Assembly: GCF_964355755.1 (NCBI RefSeq) | Contig: NC_092679.1 | Location: 13,938,932-14,002,931, forward strand | Direction of reading: 5' to 3' | Origin: Antedon mediterranea | Lineage: Eukaryota; Echinodermata; Crinoidea; Comatulida; Antedonidae | DNA: 64,000 bases | In this document: piece after piece, positions 41,201 through 46,540 of the stretch | Numbering within the stretch: position 1 is the first letter of the stretch | Layout of the letters: every line of letters starts with the position of its first letter | Made by a program: the position numbers and the translations under genes | The notes under the pieces: model-generated | Told to the model about the DNA's origin: nothing | The model's database searches: none | What the model saw: only the letters and a program-made list of their open reading frames with translations

Positions 41201-44200
41201 GCATCTACCACCCCCTGTCCGCTTAGCTTTACGAAGGTTATAACACTTGACCTACTTATTTTGTTCAAAATATTTTAGCAGAAATCGATGACCTTTGACT
41301 TACTCTAGTATTTGCTATCCTATTTCCGCAAACTTGTTTGCTACGCCCTCTACGCCGAATAAGTAGCTAGCTTTTACGAACGTTATAACACTTGATCTAC
41401 TTAAGTGTAATATTGTAACAAAAATTAAAAACTTACAAATATGCTAATTTGCTGTTGTTTGCAAAAGTAAAAGGTTCAATGATATTTATATCATTAGATG
41501 ACAGGTATCTGAAAAAAAAAATCATCATTAGTTTTTAGAATAAATATCTCAAATTATAAAAGTTGTTAAATAAGAGTGTGGTAGTCGTGGTAGTGACAGG
41601 TGGTACCATAGTAGCAGCAGCGGCGGCAGTAGGAGCAGCAGTAGTACAACAGACTGACTAGAACGATCGTCAACGTGTATTTTCAGCAGTACATTATTTA
41701 TCTTATTCATTCGTGTTATAAAGAAAAAATCACTTAGAGACGCTATGAAATAACAACTGATGATCATCTAAATCTAAATAGCAGCAGCGGCGGGAGTAGG
41801 AGCAGCAGCAGAAACAGTACAACAAAGTGACTAGAACGATCGTCAACGTGTATTTTCAGTAACTAAACATGCAGTACATTCTTTATCTTATTCATTCGTG
41901 TTGAAAAGAAAAATCACTTAGAGACGCTATGAAATAACAACTGATGATCATCTATATCAAATCAAATATTCTTTTTCATTATCATCGTTATCATCAAAAT
42001 ATAAAGAATATAAAGAAAGATCAGATAAAGTAAAACATGTCTATGAAGAAATAAAAACGGAAACACATCGAAATTCTAAATGATCCTGATACCCCAATAA
42101 CAAGAAATTATTCAAGCTGTTGCCGATTACGGTTATAGAAACTGATTGCTGCGCATAATTATTATATAACCTAAATTTGCATTTAGAAATTAACAATACT
42201 TATAGTAATCAAATATCGGATATAAATGCTCCCATAAAATTGCTAGTGTAATGCTAATAAATTATGAAACAAGCAATAATTTAAATGATTTTGTTATCGT
42301 TAAGTTTTGTCACTAAAATGATAGACTATTAACTGCTTTTGTTGAATATGTTTCTGAAACATGGCTAAAACTATAAAGACATTTTACTCAGTCGGTGAAA
42401 CAGCAATGTCTTTTCAGGTTTAAGTGTGTCATGCAGGAATTGCTGGACCTTTCCATTCTTTGACTATAATAGTATTAAAGTTGCTCGGATACGTGCATTA
42501 CCAAAACCGTATAATCATCAAATAAACACATGTTTCGTCATCAAGGGTGATTTCAACCGAATGAAAAATAAAGCGTTTTCCTCTAAAAGCAAATAATTAC
42601 TGTTTTGTAATAACTGTATATAATTATATTATAACAATGTAATTGGTGGTTTCATTTAGGAACAAATAAACAGAACAAAACGCAATGACCAATTTGGATG
42701 CACCAAGATGTATACACTGCTGATGCATTTGTATCACTCTTACATACAGCAGCAGCAATGGCAGCAAAAAACAACAGAAGAAACAGAAGTTGCAGAATCG
42801 GCAAGAGAAGCATCGGCAGCAGCAGAAAAAGTTTTGAAGGTAACAATTGAACTTACAAGTTAGTTATCACGGTGGATCCTTGAAATGTGGTATTTCTCAG
42901 TATAGTTATTTTGTTGTTGGTCAGGCTTCTATTATGAAAACAAAAATTATGTAACTACTTAGAATACTTTATTAAATGCGATTGTATAATAGTAACTTCG
43001 TTTTATCATTTTCTATGCTTTATTCATTGACTGTGAAATCTTCATTAATACGTTTTATTGTTGTTATTGTTTTAAACCGCAGTGCCGTCCAGTTGTAATA
43101 ATAGTGAGACATTGCATCGCGACGGTAAACGAAAAGAGACGGTAATTTAATATATAGAGTCTGGTGCTAAATGCCTTCGAAACAAAAGCAACAACGGTTA
43201 GCCTCCTCTAGGCTTAGGCCCCTGATTCTATGCATGCAAGCTCGGTTGAGCAGGTTCTGCGTTAGTCAGGCTAGGTATTCGATTAGCAAATTTCACAATA
43301 TGAACTAAAAAACACATAATCAAAAACGTTTTTTTTAAATAAATCTAGAAGAATCAAAATGAATTTACATCCTACACATACTATATATACACATATGATG
43401 TTTTTGTTATGAAAATAAACAACTTGTGCCTATCATGTATACATTTGCTTTGCTTATGGTTTAACAGTTTCAGAAAGACGTCAACTGTTCTTCGTCTGGT
43501 TGAATTGTAAGACCGATTTTTAGATCGGCTAAATACAATGAACGGAATGTATGCCACCTACTTTCGTTAATTTACCGTCTCGAAGCAAAAGCTCACTACT
43601 AAAAGTTAGTTCTACACACGTAAAAGAAGTAACATTTTCAAATTATATTGTCAACTTACAAAATATGAAGAATTGGAAGATCATTAAAAACTGTTGATAT
43701 GTCTGTCAGCAAATTTTTGTCTGCATGTCTGAAATGTTTAGATAAATTAAAATTATTATTTATAACTAATATAACTCAATGCATTACATAGTGTATCTTG
43801 TAATGTATGCGTATCATTGCTATAGAGTTCTGCGTTGCTGACGTCACGACGGTAGGTGGCGCTGCGTGGACGGTAGGTGGCGCTGCGTGGTTGAAAGCCA
43901 AATAAAAAATGCGTGACTCCAAGGTCACCAATGGTTTGGAATAGGCTTATTGAAGTAGTCATTTTAAAACTTAATAATTTTCAATAAAAACAAACTAAAA
44001 TTTCAAAAGATCACTAAATATTTGTAATAATAATAACAATAATCTATTTATTCTTCAACTACAGTTTAAGTCTAAAAAAGTCAAGCTAAGATACATAATT
44101 TGATAGAAATACAGATATCTATAGTTTATCAACATAGTAGCGTTGAACGCATTTTTTGTTGCGCTTGCAACCACGCAGAGCCATCTATCGTTGTGACGTC

Positions 44201-46506
44201 ACACCGCAGAACTCTATTACCTGCTTGCAAATCACACTTAATAATTTGGAATCTGGATGGATTAGAATAAACGTTCACATCCTAAAACAGAGAGTAGGCC
44301 TAATAGTAATGGGGAATATTTAACTCAAAGTGTTGCAACACAATACGAGTATTATTTCAAAAGAAATAGAAAAGAAGGTTTTGCAGGCCTGTGGTGTAAC
44401 TATTGTATTTGAATGAGCATTGTAAAACGGACATAACTTCAACTAAATTGATATAATATGACAGTGATCATATTGATTAAACTAATTAGTAACAATAAAA
44501 GTTTAATAAACATAACAGACTTACATATTACCAATTGTCTTCGGCAAGCTTGGTAATTTACTAAGTAAATTGTTATTAACATTTCTGTCAACAATAAAGA
44601 TATAAATAAACAAAATTTAATGAAGATCAATGCAATGCAACATCTTTATAGCAATACTTTAATTTAATTACGTCTTAACATGACAAAGTTATTTTCACCA
44701 ATACAATTATGTCGCTTTTTATATCGTTGCAATATAAGATGGTGATTCGCTATCATATAATTCTTCGGGAATGTTAAACCTCAAATTGGCTTAATATACA
44801 TTATACACGCATATGTTGTGTGAAGACCGGCTTGCGATTTTTTTTTTCGTACATAAATTGGGGACCCCCTCATGAAACGTCACAAAATAAACATGAATAA
44901 TTCATCAGTTAAATGTTCTTGTTCCGTGTACACCCAAGCGTATAGCAACAAGAAGTGATTACACAAGTGCGGTACGATTATAGGCCTATCTCCGCGCTGT
45001 TGTTGCGGCGTGCGATTTCATAGAAGAATAGCGGCGTTTTGTGTGGATTGTCGAAATAATCAGCCTTTAGTTTATGATAGTGTTTTTAATATAATTTATT
45101 ACTAAAGAATTACGTGTTAAAATTATAGTTTCTATTAATACTATTAGGCCTAGGCCTAATTATTAGTCTCTAAACATATGTCTATTCTAGTAGAGCTGTG
45201 TGTGTGTGTGTGTGTGTTATAGGTATGACACAATCCGAGTAATAAGTCAGCAAAATTAAACAATAAACATTACACAAAAATACAGTTTTTATTCTCGTGG
45301 GTCTAATCTTCCCATCTCATGTGTTCATATACGCGCATTTTTAAAGTTCCTTTGAGTACATGCATTGTTTGATAATAAAATAGCAGAATTTAAAAAAATA
45401 CAGTACACAAATTATACACATTCTTTATTCTTGTGGGTCTAAGCTTTCTTTGGGCTATGTCCAATGAATTACTACTTAGTTTAATGTCTTGCCTAGCTGT
45501 CGATTAGCCTCGACTCGACACATTTTGTGTGAAGAAGAGTGCGCGAAGGCAATCGCGTGAATTGACTTAGAATCCTAGGCCTACTGTAGAAAGTATCGTA
45601 TCGCAGTTGTGTAATCGCTTCTTGTTGCTATACGCTTGGGTGCACACGGAACAATTACATTTAACTGATGAATTATTCATGTTTATTTTGTGACGTTTCA
45701 TGAGGGGGTCCCCAACTTATGTACGAAAAAAAAAATCGCGACCGGCTTACTCTGTATGGATCATACATAGCATGAGTTGTTAGCTTAAGGCTAGTCTATA
45801 GCCATAGAACAAGGCCATATAAATGGCTGCAGTCGCGTGCTCAAGTTAGTGTTTACCGACCAACCGACCGACATAGTGAGCTGTAGAGTCGCGTTGCATG
45901 CGACCAAAAAGATGTCTTTTCTAATTGTTGTGAAATATGAGATTTTGGTATTATATTTGAAAAAAATTTTATATTATACTACCTATCCATAAACAAATCA
46001 GGAAAAAAAATTATTTAATGTATAAGTGAATAACTTTATCATAAGTACAAATTGGCCTATTTAAAATGTGATGTCATTCATCGGCATTTTGTTCATGTTT
46101 GGAGAACAATACATGTTCAAAGTGTATTCAAGTACACAAAGCAATTTAATACGTACGTTAGAGATACCTCCATGGTTAGAGAAGCTTGATAAGCTTGTTT
46201 TAGCGCGATTTGAAGATAAGGTTAATACAATAATAGGCCTAAATTAAAACTACAGTATTATTACGAGAAATAGGTATAAATATAAATACAAATAAAATAG
46301 TTAGTGAAATTGTTCAGATAACTATACAGAAATAAAATATAAAATATCTTATAACAGTTACAACGTAATGTAATATTTCTAATGATCCATAATAATATAG
46401 TACAGATTGTTATCAACAATTAAAGCCATCCTTACAGTAAATGTATGTATAAGTAAATCAAAAGAGGCAGTTAATTATAAAAGTTGAAATAATTGTCAGA
46501 AGAAAT

Positions 46507-46540
<34 letters not shown>

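Noticed and set aside
43756-43962. Minus-strand ORF with a repeated RSATYR pair
   Set aside because: It is explained by the 21-bp tandem word in the MITE end at 43849-43891.
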